Source of the DNA: Chromatiaceae bacterium
Lineage (GTDB): Bacteria; Pseudomonadota; Gammaproteobacteria; Chromatiales; Chromatiaceae
Reading direction: 5' to 3'
Assembly (NCBI GenBank): GCA_028277905.1
Contig: JANQFI010000224.1
Coordinates: 1 to 41,289 of the forward strand
DNA: 41,289 nt
Shown: piece by piece, positions 17,565-26,025 of the stretch
Position numbering within the stretch: the stretch's first letter is position 1
How the letters are laid out: every line of letters starts with the position of its first letter
The notes under the pieces: generated by a model
What the model saw: only the letters and a program-made list of their open reading frames with translations
What the model was told of the DNA's origin: nothing
Database searches by the model: none
Translations under genes and position numbers: made by a program

Positions 17565-17653
17565 CGAGCACCGAGCCCCGAGGTGCAGGGCGGCGCGGTC
17601 GCCGGGATTAGGCGCCGAGGCAGCGTCGCTTCCTAGGCATCACTCGTCAATAC

Positions 17654-17681
17654 GGCCCTCGGCCTTCGGCCCTCGGCCCTT
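17654..17681. repeat. 7-bp tandem repeat upstream of ilvE
   Basis: Four heptamers, ggccctc, ggccttc, ggccctc and ggccctt, follow one another directly, ending 20 bases before the ilvE start and just before its ribosome site. Copy-number change would alter the 5' leader spacing. Confidence 0.7.
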
Positions 17682-17701
17682 CCTCCGCAGGAGTAGCAAC
17701 A

Positions 17702-18622
17702 ATGACCATGGCCGACCGCGATGGCGTGATCTGGCACGACGGCGGCTTCGTGGACTGGCGCGACGCCCGGACCCATGTGCTCACCCACACACTCCACTAT
17801 GGCATGGGGGTATTCGAAGGCGTCCGCGCCTATGCCACCGGCCAAGGCCCGGCCATCTTCCGCCTCGAGGACCACACCCGGCGGCTGTTCAATTCCGCGC
17901 ATATCCTCGGCATGCGCCTGCCCTACGACCAGGACACGCTGAACGCCGCGCAGCGCGACGCGGTGCGCGAGAACGGATTGGAGTCCGCCTACATCCGGCC
18001 CATGTTCTACTACGGCGCCGAAGGCATGGGTTTGCGGGCGGACAATCTCAACGTGCACTGCATCGTCGCCGCCTGGGACTGGGGCGCCTATCTGGGCGAG
18101 GAGAACATCAAGCATGGCATCCGCATCAAGGTGTCGTCGTTTACTCGCCACCATGTCAACGTCACCATGTGCCGGGCCAAGGCCAACGGCAACTACATGA
18201 ACTCCATGCTGGCGCTGCAGGAGGCGCTGCGCGACGGCTACGACGAGGCCCTGCTGCTGGATGCGGAAGGCTATGTGATGGAAGGCAGCGGCGAGAACGT
18301 GTTCATCGTCCGCGACGGCCTCATCTACACCCCGGACCTCACCTCCGCGCTGGACGGCATCACGCGCAAGACGGTCATGGCCCTGGCCCGAGAGATGGGC
18401 CTGAGGGTCATCGAAAAGCGCATCACCCGCGATGAGGTGTATATCTCCGACGAGGCCTTCTTCACCGGCACCGCGGCCGAGGTGACGCCCATCCGCGAGG
18501 TGGACGGCCGCGCCATCGGCAGCGGTACCCGAGGTCCCATCACCGAGCGGCTGCAGACCAGGTACTTCGATGTGGTGCAGGGTCGCAGCCCAGAGCACAG
18601 CCACTGGCTGACGGCGGTCTAG
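17702..18622 (+). CDS. ilvE: Branched-chain amino acid aminotransferase
   Basis: This PLP enzyme performs the last transamination in valine, leucine and isoleucine synthesis. The 306-aa protein aligns by eye with E. coli IlvE: LHYGMGVFEGVRAYAT, the PLP-lysine region AKANGNYMNSMLALQEA (Lys about residue 160), GYVMEGSGENVFIV, the phosphate-binding segment LDGITRKTVMALA and FFTGTAAEVTPIREVDG. The ATG at 17702 follows gcaggag with good spacing. glnE ends 137 bases upstream, across a gap holding a heptamer repeat. The zinc-finger gene follows after 182 bases, a common pairing in gammaproteobacteria. Confidence 0.96.
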   Translation: MTMADRDGVIWHDGGFVDWRDARTHVLTHTLHYGMGVFEGVRAYATGQGPAIFRLEDHTRRLFNSAHILGMRLPYDQDTLNAAQRDAVRENGLESAYIRPMFYYGAEGMGLRADNLNVHCIVAAWDWGAYLGEENIKHGIRIKVSSFTRHHVNVTMCRAKANGNYMNSMLALQEALRDGYDEALLLDAEGYVMEGSGENVFIVRDGLIYTPDLTSALDGITRKTVMALAREMGLRVIEKRITRDEVYISDEAFFTGTAAEVTPIREVDGRAIGSGTRGPITERLQTRYFDVVQGRSPEHSHWLTAV

Positions 18623-18689
18623 CGCCCGGCACCAGGCATCTGTTGTGGGCCTGGCGTCCTCGCCGCGGCCTCAGCGCCCAACAGGCAAT

Positions 18690-18707
18690 CGCGGCGGAAT
18701 CGCCGCG
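18690..18707. terminator. GC-rich hairpin between ilvE and the zinc-finger gene
   Basis: Arms cgcggcg (18690-18696) and cgccgcg (18701-18707) are perfectly complementary around the loop gaat. There is no T-run downstream. It may be a pausing or partial-termination hairpin. Confidence 0.3.
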
Positions 18708-18804
18708 CCGACTGGATGTCGAGATGGCCGAGGCGTACCCTCCATGACCCGGCCGCCGCCCGCCACGAGCAATCGCATGACACATCCGCCCAGGAGCTCC
18801 ATCG

Positions 18805-19032
18805 ATGCTGAAGACGAGACGCGACACGTCCGAGACCGAGGCCGCCCGCCAGGCGCCCCTGCAACCGGAAGAGGTGCGCGTCATCGGCCGCAAAGACCTG
18901 CCGCTGTCCTGCCCCATGCCGGATGCGGCGCTCTGGAATATGCACCCGCGCGTCTACCTGCCCATTGAGGACGAGCCGGATCACGCGGCCACCTGCCCTT
19001 ACTGCGGGGCCAAGTACCGGCTCGAGGGCTGA
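18805..19032 (+). CDS. zf-CHCC zinc-finger domain protein
   Basis: This is a 75-aa protein with the zf-CHCC pattern: LSCPMPDAALWNMHPRVYLPI with Cys and His, then ATCPYCGAKYRLEG with the CxxC pair. The same domain forms the C-terminus of mitochondrial complex I subunit NDUFS6. Bacterial free-standing members bind zinc and their role is unclear. The ribosome site caggagctcc lies before the ATG. It follows ilvE in the same direction. Confidence 0.88.
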   Translation: MLKTRRDTSETEAARQAPLQPEEVRVIGRKDLPLSCPMPDAALWNMHPRVYLPIEDEPDHAATCPYCGAKYRLEG

Positions 19033-19053
19033 GGGTTCCCGCGCTGCTGCCGG

Positions 19054-19059
19054 TACAAT
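19054..19059 (+). promoter_or_regulatory. Candidate -10 box before the antitoxin-like gene
   Basis: TACAAT in ccggtacaatgg matches the -10 consensus in five of six bases, 60 bases before the ATG at 19119. The -35 side is not convincing. Confidence 0.25.
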
Positions 19060-19118
19060 GGATCCATTGCCGTCCCGAGCGGCTCGCCGGCGCCGGAGGT
19101 TTCGGCGCTGCGAAGACC

Positions 19119-19373
19119 ATGACCGACCTTGATCCCAGGCTCGTGACCGACGCCGGCGGGCGCGCGGTGTCGGTGCTGCTGCCCTTGGCCGAGTACGAGG
19201 CGCTGATCGAGCGTCTCCGAGATGTCGAAGACCTCGCCGCGGCGCGCGAGGGCTTGGTCCGCGTCGAGCGCGGCGAAGAAGAGACCCTTCCTGGGGCAAC
19301 GCTGAGCTCAGGCGGCGGGTATGCCGGGACGGGCCTAGCTGCTAGCGGCCGGCTCCGGCGATCCGGGTGGTGA
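19119..19373 (+). pseudogene. Orphan Phd/YefM-like antitoxin, probably frameshifted
   Basis: The N-terminal part (VTDAGGRAVSVLLPLAEYEALIERLRDVEDLAAAREGLVRVERGEEETLP) is the pattern of short prevent-host-death-type antitoxins. After ETLP the frame turns into a Gly/Ser/Ala-rich tail. Reading one base further at 19292 gives WGNAELRRRVCRDGPSC and a TAG at 19343-19345. The LPW junction is what these antitoxins normally have (EETIPW...). A single lost base near 19291-19292 is thus the simplest reading; a sequencing error is the alternative. No toxin gene follows: cusA converges and overlaps the 3' end. Confidence 0.55.
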
Positions 19374-22300
19374 CGCCGATGCGATGGCACGGGCACCGGC
19401 GCCTCTGCGCCACAGCAGGTAGAGGGCCGGCAACACGAACAGGCTGAGCAGGGGGGCCGTGATCATGCCGCCCACCATGGGCGCGGCGATGGGTCGCATG
19501 ACCTCCGAGCCGACCCCGCCCAGTAGCATGATAGGCAGCAGGCCAGCGAAGATGGTCGCCACCGTCATGGCCTTGGGGCGGATGCGCAGCACGGCGCCTT
19601 CCTCGATGGCGGCCTTGAGATCCTGCTGCCTGTCGAGCCGACCCGCCTCGCGCCGGTGCTTCAGCGCATTGTCCAGGTACACCAGCATCACGACGCCGAA
19701 CTCGGCGGCGACGCCGGCGAGCGCGATGAAGCCCACCGCCACCGCCACGGACAGGTCGTAGTCCAAGAGATAGACGAGCCAGAGTCCACCCACGAGTGCG
19801 AAGGGGACGGACAGCATCACCAGCAGCGCCTCGGTGGTGTTGCGGAAGATGAGATAGAGCAGCAGGAAGATGATGGCCAGCGTCAGCGGCACCACCTGTA
19901 CGAGGCGTTTCTGGGCGCGCTCCATGTACTCGTACTGGCCGGACCAGGTGAGGGAGTAGCCGGGCGGCAGGCGCACCTGCTCCCGGACCGCTTGGCGCGC
20001 CTCGGCGATCCAACTGCCCAGGTCGCGGTCCCGGATATCCACGAAGGTCCAGCCGTTGAGGCGGGCGTTCTCGCTCTTCAGCATGGGCGCGCCGTCCACG
20101 ATGACCACCTCTGCCACCTGCGCTAGCGGCACCTGGGCGCCCGTCGGGGTGACGATGGGCAGCTCGCGGAGCTTCTGGATGTCGTCGCGCTGCTCCCGTG
20201 GAAAGCGGATGTTGATGGGGTAGCGCTCCAGTCCCTCCACCGTCTGGCTGACATTGATGCCGCCGATGGCGGCGGCCACCAGGGTGTTGATGTCGCTGAT
20301 ATTGAGTCCGACGCGTGCGGCGGCGAGCCGGTCCGGACGGATCTCCACGTAGCGCCCGCCGGCGACCCGCTCCGAGAATGCCGAGTCGGTGCCCTCCACC
20401 TGGAGCACGGCGCGCTCGACGGCTTTGCCGATGCGATCGATCACGCCGAGGTCCGGCCCCGCGATCTTCACCCCAACCGGCGTCTTGATGCCGGTGGCAA
20501 GCATGTCGATGCGGGTCTTGATCGGCATGACCCAGGCGTTGGTGACGCCCGGCAGGTCCAGGGTGGCATCCAGCTCGTCGATGAGCGCATCTAGGGTCAT
20601 GCCTTCGCGCCACTGGTCCTCGGGCTTCAGCTGGATCAGGGTCTCGATCATGGTGAGCGGCGCCGGGTCCGTGGCCGTGTCGGCACGGCCGATCTTGCCG
20701 AACACGCGCGCCACCTCCGGCAGGCTGGCAATGAGCCTGTCGGTCTGCTGCAGCAACTCCTGTGCCTTGCCGATCGAGAGGCCCGGGAGGGTGGTGGGCA
20801 TGTACATCAGGTCACCCTCGTAGAGGTCCGGCATGAACTCCGACCCCAGGCCCCGACTGAAGCCCTCCAGCACGGGCACACCGGCGAAGGCATTGCGCCA
20901 GAGCGCGCTCAGATCCGCCTGCCAGCCGTCGATGATCTCGATCGGCCCACGCGGCTCGGGCTGCGCTTGCGCAGCCTGACGCTGCTCGCCGGCGTGGCTC
21001 GTCGGGCCTGCATCGGCCCCACCGACGCTGGATGTCAGGGCGGAAGCAGCCTGGAAGGGCCACTTCAGCGGTTCCAGCAGCCCGCCGACACCGCCGAGCG
21101 GAATGGCCATGCTCCATACCAGCAGGACGGACAGCAGAACCGTGGCTCGCGGCAGCGCGAGCACTAGTCGCAGGAAGGGCCGGTACAGGGCCATCAGGAC
21201 CCGGTTCAGCGGGTTCTTCGACTCCCCCGGGATGCGCCCTCGCACCAGGTAGCCCATCAGCACCGGCACCAGGGTCACGGCCAGGCCGGCGGCAGCGGCC
21301 ATGGCATAGGTCTTGGTATAGGCAAGCGGGCTGAAGAGGCGCCCTTCCTGGGCCTGCAGCGTGAACACGGGCAGGAAGCTCAGCGTGATGACGAGCAGGC
21401 TGAAGAAGAGCGCCGGGCCGACCTCCAGCGCCGCGTCTGCGATCACGCGCCAGTGCGCCTCGCCGCGGGGCCGGTCGCCGTGCGCCGCCACGTAACGCTC
21501 CAGGTGCTTGTGGGCGTTCTCGATCATGACGATGGCCGCGTCGACCATGGCGCCGATGGCGATGGCGATGCCACCCAGGGACATGATGTTCGCGTTGATG
21601 CCCTGGTTCTGCATGACGATGAAGGCCACCAGGATGCCCAGTGGCAGGCTCAGCACCACCACCAGCGCCGAGCGCAGATGGAACAGGAAGGCCAGGCACA
21701 CCAGCGCGACGATGATCAGCTCTTCGACGAGCTTCCGCTTGAGGTTCTCGACGCTGTCGAGGATGAGCTCGGAGCGGTCGTAGGTCTCGACGATCTCGAC
21801 GCCCTCCGGCAGGCTCGCGCGCAGCTCGTCCAGCCGCGTCTTCACGGCCTCGATGGTGGCCAGGGCGTTCTCGCCCGACCGCATGACGATGATGCCGCCG
21901 ACGATCTCGCCGGCGCCGTCGAGGTCCGCGATGCCTCGGCGCATCTCCGGGCCGACCTGCACGCGCGCCAGGTCCCGGAGCAGCACCGGTGTGCCGCCGG
22001 GCGTGCTGTGCACCGGGATCAGCGCCATGTCCGCGAGCGAGGTCAGATAGCCGCGCGTACGCACCATGTACTCCGCCTCCGCCAGCTCCAGCACCGAGCC
22101 GCCCACCTCCCGGTTGGCGTTGCGTACCGCGTCCAGGAGCCGCTGCAAGGGGATCCCGTAGCCACGGAGCTTCTCCGGATCCGCGACGATCTGATACTGG
22201 CGCACCATGCCGCCCACCCTGGCCACCTCGGCGACGCCCGGCACGGCCTGCAGCTCGAACCGCAGGAACCAGTCTTGCAAGCTGGTGAGCTGCGCCAGGT

Positions 22301-22751
22301 CATGGGTGCCCTTGTGGTCCACGAGCGCATAGCTGTAGACCCAGCCGACGCCGGTCGCGTCCGGGCCGAGCCCGGGCTGCACGCCTTCGGGCAGGTCACG
22401 GGCGGCCTGGCTCAGGTACTCCAGCACCCGCGAGCGCGCCCAGTACAGGTCGGTGCCCTCTGCGAAGATCACGTAGACGTAGGAGTCGCCGAAGAAGCTG
22501 TAGCCGCGCACCGCCTTGGCGCCCGGCACCGACAGCATGGTCGTGGTGATGGGGTAGGTGACCTGTTCCTCCACGACCCGGGGCGACTGCCCTGGGAAGG
22601 GGGTCTTGATGATCACCTGCACGTCCGACAGGTCCGGGATGGCATCCAGCGGGGTTTGCTTGAGCGCCCAGAGCCCCCAGCCGCCGAGCAGCACGGCCGC
22701 GACCAGCACCAGAAAGCGATTCTGGATGGACCAGAGGATCACCTTGCGCAT
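19335..22751 (-). CDS. cusA: CusA/CzcA-type heavy-metal efflux RND pump
   Basis: This is an inner-membrane proton-driven pump that exports Cu(I)/Ag(I) or related cations with a periplasmic adaptor and an outer-membrane channel. The start at 22751 gives MRKVILWSIQNRFLVLVAAVLLGGWGLWAL, the standard N-terminus; the track start at 23018 adds unrelated residues. Hallmarks are PLDAIPDLSDVQVIIKTPFPGQSP, the family charged TM segment NIMSLGGIAIAIGAMVDAAIVMIENAHKHLE, and FALVGGLWLVYLLDYDLSVAVAVGFIALAGVAAEFGVVMLVYL. The 1138-aa length exceeds the usual 1040-1050, owing partly to a polar insert after TM6 (SVGGADAGPTSHAGEQRQAAQAQPEPRGP). It lies downstream of cusB with a 282-base gap carrying a repeat tract. 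Metal specificity (Cu/Ag against Zn/Co) is inferred from similarity to CusA. Confidence 0.93.
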   Translation of the reverse strand: MRKVILWSIQNRFLVLVAAVLLGGWGLWALKQTPLDAIPDLSDVQVIIKTPFPGQSPRVVEEQVTYPITTTMLSVPGAKAVRGYSFFGDSYVYVIFAEGTDLYWARSRVLEYLSQAARDLPEGVQPGLGPDATGVGWVYSYALVDHKGTHDLAQLTSLQDWFLRFELQAVPGVAEVARVGGMVRQYQIVADPEKLRGYGIPLQRLLDAVRNANREVGGSVLELAEAEYMVRTRGYLTSLADMALIPVHSTPGGTPVLLRDLARVQVGPEMRRGIADLDGAGEIVGGIIVMRSGENALATIEAVKTRLDELRASLPEGVEIVETYDRSELILDSVENLKRKLVEELIIVALVCLAFLFHLRSALVVVLSLPLGILVAFIVMQNQGINANIMSLGGIAIAIGAMVDAAIVMIENAHKHLERYVAAHGDRPRGEAHWRVIADAALEVGPALFFSLLVITLSFLPVFTLQAQEGRLFSPLAYTKTYAMAAAAGLAVTLVPVLMGYLVRGRIPGESKNPLNRVLMALYRPFLRLVLALPRATVLLSVLLVWSMAIPLGGVGGLLEPLKWPFQAASALTSSVGGADAGPTSHAGEQRQAAQAQPEPRGPIEIIDGWQADLSALWRNAFAGVPVLEGFSRGLGSEFMPDLYEGDLMYMPTTLPGLSIGKAQELLQQTDRLIASLPEVARVFGKIGRADTATDPAPLTMIETLIQLKPEDQWREGMTLDALIDELDATLDLPGVTNAWVMPIKTRIDMLATGIKTPVGVKIAGPDLGVIDRIGKAVERAVLQVEGTDSAFSERVAGGRYVEIRPDRLAAARVGLNISDINTLVAAAIGGINVSQTVEGLERYPINIRFPREQRDDIQKLRELPIVTPTGAQVPLAQVAEVVIVDGAPMLKSENARLNGWTFVDIRDRDLGSWIAEARQAVREQVRLPPGYSLTWSGQYEYMERAQKRLVQVVPLTLAIIFLLLYLIFRNTTEALLVMLSVPFALVGGLWLVYLLDYDLSVAVAVGFIALAGVAAEFGVVMLVYLDNALKHRREAGRLDRQQDLKAAIEEGAVLRIRPKAMTVATIFAGLLPIMLLGGVGSEVMRPIAAPMVGGMITAPLLSLFVLPALYLLWRRGAGARAIASASPPGSPEPAASS

Positions 22752-22930
22752 GATGCGATGCCCCCCTTCGATGGATACCGCGACTCCGTCTCCGCGTGCG
22801 CGCCGCCGGCAGCCCGAGGAGGGGGCGAGGTGTGCGCGCCCGGCAGGATTCGCAGACGAGCCCCCGGGAGGCGCCGATGGCCTTTCGTATGCATCTCCAC
22901 CTGCAGCTGCGCAACAAGCGAAGGGCAGCC

Positions 22931-22995
22931 AAATCGACATCGATATCGAAATCGGGATCGCCGTCGATATCCACCCCGACCCCGATCCAGATGGG
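22931..22995. repeat. GAT/ATC 6-bp-period tract 3, inside the cusB-cusA gap
   Basis: The tract reads AAATCGACATCGATATCGAAATCGGG and continues as ATCGCCGTCGATATCC and CCGACCCCGATCC. It shares ATCGAAATCGGGATC with tracts 1 and 2. It interrupts what would otherwise be a tight metal-efflux operon. Confidence 0.7.
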
Positions 22996-23033
22996 TCCAC
23001 AGCGGTCGGCCGCAGCAACCGGCCGCAAGCCGG

Positions 23034-24404
23034 CTAATGCCCATGCCGATGCCCCCCGGCCATCTCCCGGCCCGATGCCGCCGGCGGCTCCCCATCTGGC
23101 TCTGCCATCCGCATGAAGCTCGCCTGCAAGTTGGACTCCGAGTCGATCAGGAACTGCCCCGAGACCACGACCTCGTCGCCCGGCTCGAGCCCTTCGAGGA
23201 TCTCCATCTCGCCATCGCGCGCCATCCCGGTCACCACGTCCACCGGTCGGAAGCGCCCGGCGCCGAGCGCCTTGACGACGCTGCTGCGCTCGCCGGTGAC
23301 GATGACCGCCTCGGCCGGGACCTTGAGCAGGTCGCGCTTGGGGCCGCCGAAGATGCTCACGTCGGCGAACATATTGGGCTTGAGCGCGCCATCCGGGTTG
23401 TCGAACACCAACCGCACCTTGAGCGTGCGCGTCACCGGGTCCAGCTCCGGGTACAGATAGTCGACGTTGCCCTCCCAGATACGCCCCGGCCGCGCCGGTA
23501 CCCGAATCTCCGCCTTGAGGCCCTCGCGCAGCCAATCGATCTGGTGCTCGTAGACGTCGACGAGCACCCAGACCCGGCTCAGGTCCGCGATGGTAAACAT
23601 CTCGCTCGCCTCGGTGACGTACATGCCGTCGCGGGCCATCATCCTGGTGACCACACCGTCGATGGGCGCACGCACCGGGACACGATTGCGCGGCGCGCCC
23701 GTGCGCTCGATCTCGCGGATGATGTCGTCCGGCACGTCCAGCAGCCTGAGGATGTTGCGGGCCTTGTCTTGGCTGACGTGTCGTTCGGCACCGGTGCGGC
23801 CCTGGGCGAGCAGGAAGTCCACCTGGGCCGAGAGGATGTCCGGCGCATAGAGCTCCGCCAACTGTTGGCCGCGCCGTACGGGCTCGCCCTCGGCGCGCAG
23901 CTCCAAGGTCTCGACCCAACCGGCGGCGCGCGGGTGCAGGTGCGCGAGCCGGGTCTCGTCATAGTCGACGCGGCCGACCGTCTCGATGCGCTGCCACAGG
24001 GTGCCGCGCGCGGCCTGGGCGGTGCGTACGCCCAGGGTCTGGATCACCGCCGGAATCAGGGTCACGGTCGGGCGCTCGTTGCTGCCCGGGTCGGCCACCG
24101 GCCCAGGCCGCTGCTCCACCAGGTCCATGCCGCAGATGGGGCAGTGGCCGGGCGCATCCCGGACGACGCTCGGGTGCATCGGGCAGACGTAGCTAGGGTC
24201 CATGTGCTTGGCGGCGTGCTCGAGCGCCGTGTCGTCCATGGCCGACGCGAGGTCCTCGCTGGGACCGGATGCCCGCTCGCAGCCGGCCAATCCGACGATC
24301 TGGGCTAGCACCAGCAGGGGCGCCAGCCAGAGCCGCTTGGTTTGGGGTCGAGGGCAGAGTGGCCGGTGCGGGCCCTGGTGGCGGCGCCCTTGGTGCCGAG
24401 ACAT
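23034..24404 (-). CDS. cusB: CusB-type efflux RND periplasmic adaptor with N-terminal metal-binding domain
   Basis: This is the adaptor (membrane fusion protein) that links the CusA pump to an outer-membrane channel. The start at 24404 has a fine ribosome site (ccggagaagcaag) and gives 456 aa. The signal ends in a lipobox (VGLAGC). A heavy-metal-binding domain follows, YVCPMHPSVVRDAPGHCPICGMDLV, with CPMH and CPICGM ligands. Next come the barrel-sandwich segment (RIETVGRVDYDETRLAHLHPRAAGWVETL), the helical hairpin (LSAQVDFLLAQGRTGAE) and the beta-barrel (PVRAPIDGVVTRMMARDGMYV). The His-rich end GGHRHGH is a further potential metal site. No outer-membrane cusC gene is present nearby. Confidence 0.93.
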   Translation of the reverse strand: MSRHQGRRHQGPHRPLCPRPQTKRLWLAPLLVLAQIVGLAGCERASGPSEDLASAMDDTALEHAAKHMDPSYVCPMHPSVVRDAPGHCPICGMDLVEQRPGPVADPGSNERPTVTLIPAVIQTLGVRTAQAARGTLWQRIETVGRVDYDETRLAHLHPRAAGWVETLELRAEGEPVRRGQQLAELYAPDILSAQVDFLLAQGRTGAERHVSQDKARNILRLLDVPDDIIREIERTGAPRNRVPVRAPIDGVVTRMMARDGMYVTEASEMFTIADLSRVWVLVDVYEHQIDWLREGLKAEIRVPARPGRIWEGNVDYLYPELDPVTRTLKVRLVFDNPDGALKPNMFADVSIFGGPKRDLLKVPAEAVIVTGERSSVVKALGAGRFRPVDVVTGMARDGEMEILEGLEPGDEVVVSGQFLIDSESNLQASFMRMAEPDGEPPAASGREMAGGHRHGH

Positions 24405-24514
24405 CTTGCTTCTCCGGTGAGGCCGGGACTTGCGGCTCACACGCGCGTCGCGCGCCGCCAACAACCGAGCCTTGGTGGTGCCGGGAGCCGCGGCGGGGGG
24501 CGCCGCGGCGGCGA

Positions 24515-24898
24515 TCAGTCGGAGAGGTCTCTGGGCGGCCGGAGCAGGTCCTCCGGGGCAGGCGCGCGGAGCGGAGAAATGGCGTCAGTGGTCGGCTGCT
24601 GGCGCGCCGGGGGCGCGAGTGCCGGGGTCGCCGTGCTCAACAAGTGCCAGCCAGTGGCGACGGCGCTTAGGTTGCATTTTTGGCAGGTTGCGGCGGACGG
24701 GAGATCTGTCGCTCGTTTTGCGGCGTCACCGTCGGTTGGTGCGCTCGCCGGGGACTTGACGTGTGGACATTGGACCGATGTGGACCAGTGCTCGCCGCCA
24801 TGCCCGCAGCCGAGCACATTGGCTGCGAAAAGCTGTAGGTTCAGCAGCAGCACGCAGAGCACGGCGGCGAGATGACGTGGAGGCCAGCACATCGACAT
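24515..24898 (-). CDS. Small exported Cys/His-rich protein upstream of cusB
   Basis: The 127-aa product starts MSMCWPPRHLAAVLCVLLLNLQLFAANVLGCGHGGEHW, a signal sequence followed by Cys and His residues. CPH and ATCQKCNLSAVATGWHLL follow, and the rest is Pro/Ala-rich. Such small secreted CxxC proteins often precede copper/heavy-metal RND genes, so metal binding in the periplasm is a fair inference, but I cannot name a family. The start is the Met at 24898; the longer track ORF is antisense shadow. It precedes cusB by 110 bases on the same strand. Confidence 0.6.
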   Translation of the reverse strand: MSMCWPPRHLAAVLCVLLLNLQLFAANVLGCGHGGEHWSTSVQCPHVKSPASAPTDGDAAKRATDLPSAATCQKCNLSAVATGWHLLSTATPALAPPARQQPTTDAISPLRAPAPEDLLRPPRDLSD

Positions 24899-24986
24899 GG
24901 CGGGAGAGTGCCTCCGCCTGCGGTAGGTTACAAGGGCTGGGCAAGGCCGATACGACGGGGGCTCAGCGTCCAGCTGGCGACCCTGC

Positions 24987-25739
24987 TCAGTCCGCGCCGC
25001 GCAGGCGTGCCTCCAGCTCTGCGATGCGCCGCTCGGCCTCCAGGCGCAACGCCTCTTCTGCGGCGGCCCTGGCCTCCGCATCGCGTCGTGCCTGCTCGGC
25101 CTCCCGGCGCGCCTGATCTGCTTCGAGCCGTGCCTGCTCAGACTCGTCGTAGGTCGGCAGGTAGACACCGGATGCGGGATCGAGCAAATGGAAGCCATGC
25201 CCGTCGAGTCGCAGGGCGAGCCCCAGGACCTCGCTCTGGCCGGTGAGCGCGCCGTCCGCATGGGCGCGAACCGGCATCGGCCAATAGTTGCCATCCACCA
25301 GACGGAAGCCGACCAACGGGGGCGTCAGATAGTCGCTCGTGGGGTCGTACTGCCAATACTCGGCGACACCCAGGAAGGCGTAGAGTCCGCGCTTGATGCC
25401 CTGATCCTCGCTGACCGTGTTCTTCGTGGTCACCTCCAGCACGAAGTCCGGACCCTTGGGCTCTTCCCACAGCTTGTACGAGCGGCGGTCGTGCTTGGGT
25501 GCGCCGAAGACGACGAAAACGTCCGGTGCCACCGATCCCTTGGGATTGCCCTGCTCGTAATAGAGCAGCATGTTGCCGGTGACGTAGACGTCCTCGCGGT
25601 CGCGGAACCAGCGCCTTAACGCGCTTACGGTATAGAGCAGGGGCTCGCGCTGGAAGTCACTCTCCGCCACGGGCCGTCCATCGCTGTCCGGGTAGATCAG
25701 GTCGTCCCGCGGGTCGAGAGACAGGATCGCCATAAGCAT
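24987..25739 (-). CDS. Uma2 family (DUF820) putative restriction-endonuclease-fold protein
   Basis: Uma2 proteins have a PD-(D/E)XK-type nuclease fold and occur in many copies in cyanobacteria and some proteobacteria; their biological role is unknown. The catalytic core is visible: GSVAPDVFVVFGAPKHDRRSYKLWEEPKGPDFVLEVTTKNT, with the Asp of APDV and the E-V-T-T-K end. The C-terminal 50 residues form a charged coiled coil (ARLEADQARREAEQARRDAEARAAAEEAL), a frequent tail in this group. The ribosome site cggagca precedes the ATG at 25739. It stands alone between the metal-efflux set and the repeat cluster. Confidence 0.88.
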   Translation of the reverse strand: MLMAILSLDPRDDLIYPDSDGRPVAESDFQREPLLYTVSALRRWFRDREDVYVTGNMLLYYEQGNPKGSVAPDVFVVFGAPKHDRRSYKLWEEPKGPDFVLEVTTKNTVSEDQGIKRGLYAFLGVAEYWQYDPTSDYLTPPLVGFRLVDGNYWPMPVRAHADGALTGQSEVLGLALRLDGHGFHLLDPASGVYLPTYDESEQARLEADQARREAEQARRDAEARAAAEEALRLEAERRIAELEARLRGAD

Positions 25740-25825
25740 TGCTCCGATGGGTTGGCATGGGCCAACACTAGCCTAGGGGCGCGGGTGTGGCAATTTGCGC
25801 GGAGGCTTGGGGGCTCGACTCTCCA

Positions 25826-25868
25826 TAGAAATCGCAATAGAAATCGATTCGGATTTCGATTTCGATCT
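25826..25868. repeat. GAT/ATC 6-bp-period tract 4
   Basis: The tract runs AGAAATCGCAATAGAAATCG, then ATTCGGATTTCGATTTCGATCT, and leads directly into element A copy 2. Its two halves are roughly inverted (GAAATCG against CGATTTC). Confidence 0.65.
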
Positions 25869-26025
25869 AGTGCTTTGCTGTGGGAGCTCCGAGACCGGGA
25901 TCCCCTCGTTGTCGTTGTCGTAATCGCAATCGTAGTCGACTATCCGCACGGTCGAGACCGCGATCACGACTACGACCCCGACCATGACCTGAGACGGTCT
26001 CGGGACATTCGCACTGCTGCATTAG
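25867..26025. mobile_element. Repeat element A, copy 2 (MITE-like)
   Basis: The body 25871-26021 (151 bp) runs from TGCTTTGCTGTGGGAGCTCCGAGACCGGGATCCCC to CTGAGACGGTCTCGGGACATTCGCACTGCTGCA. It is flanked by CTAG on the left and TTAG on the right. The interior is a cgttgtcgt/gattac-type tract. The orientation is opposite to copy 1. Confidence 0.75.

Noticed and set aside
21453-24308. 951-aa plus-strand ORF opposite cusA/cusB
   Set aside because: It is rich in H, D, R and G with no recognisable domain and lies exactly antisense to two clear genes; it is a high-GC shadow frame.
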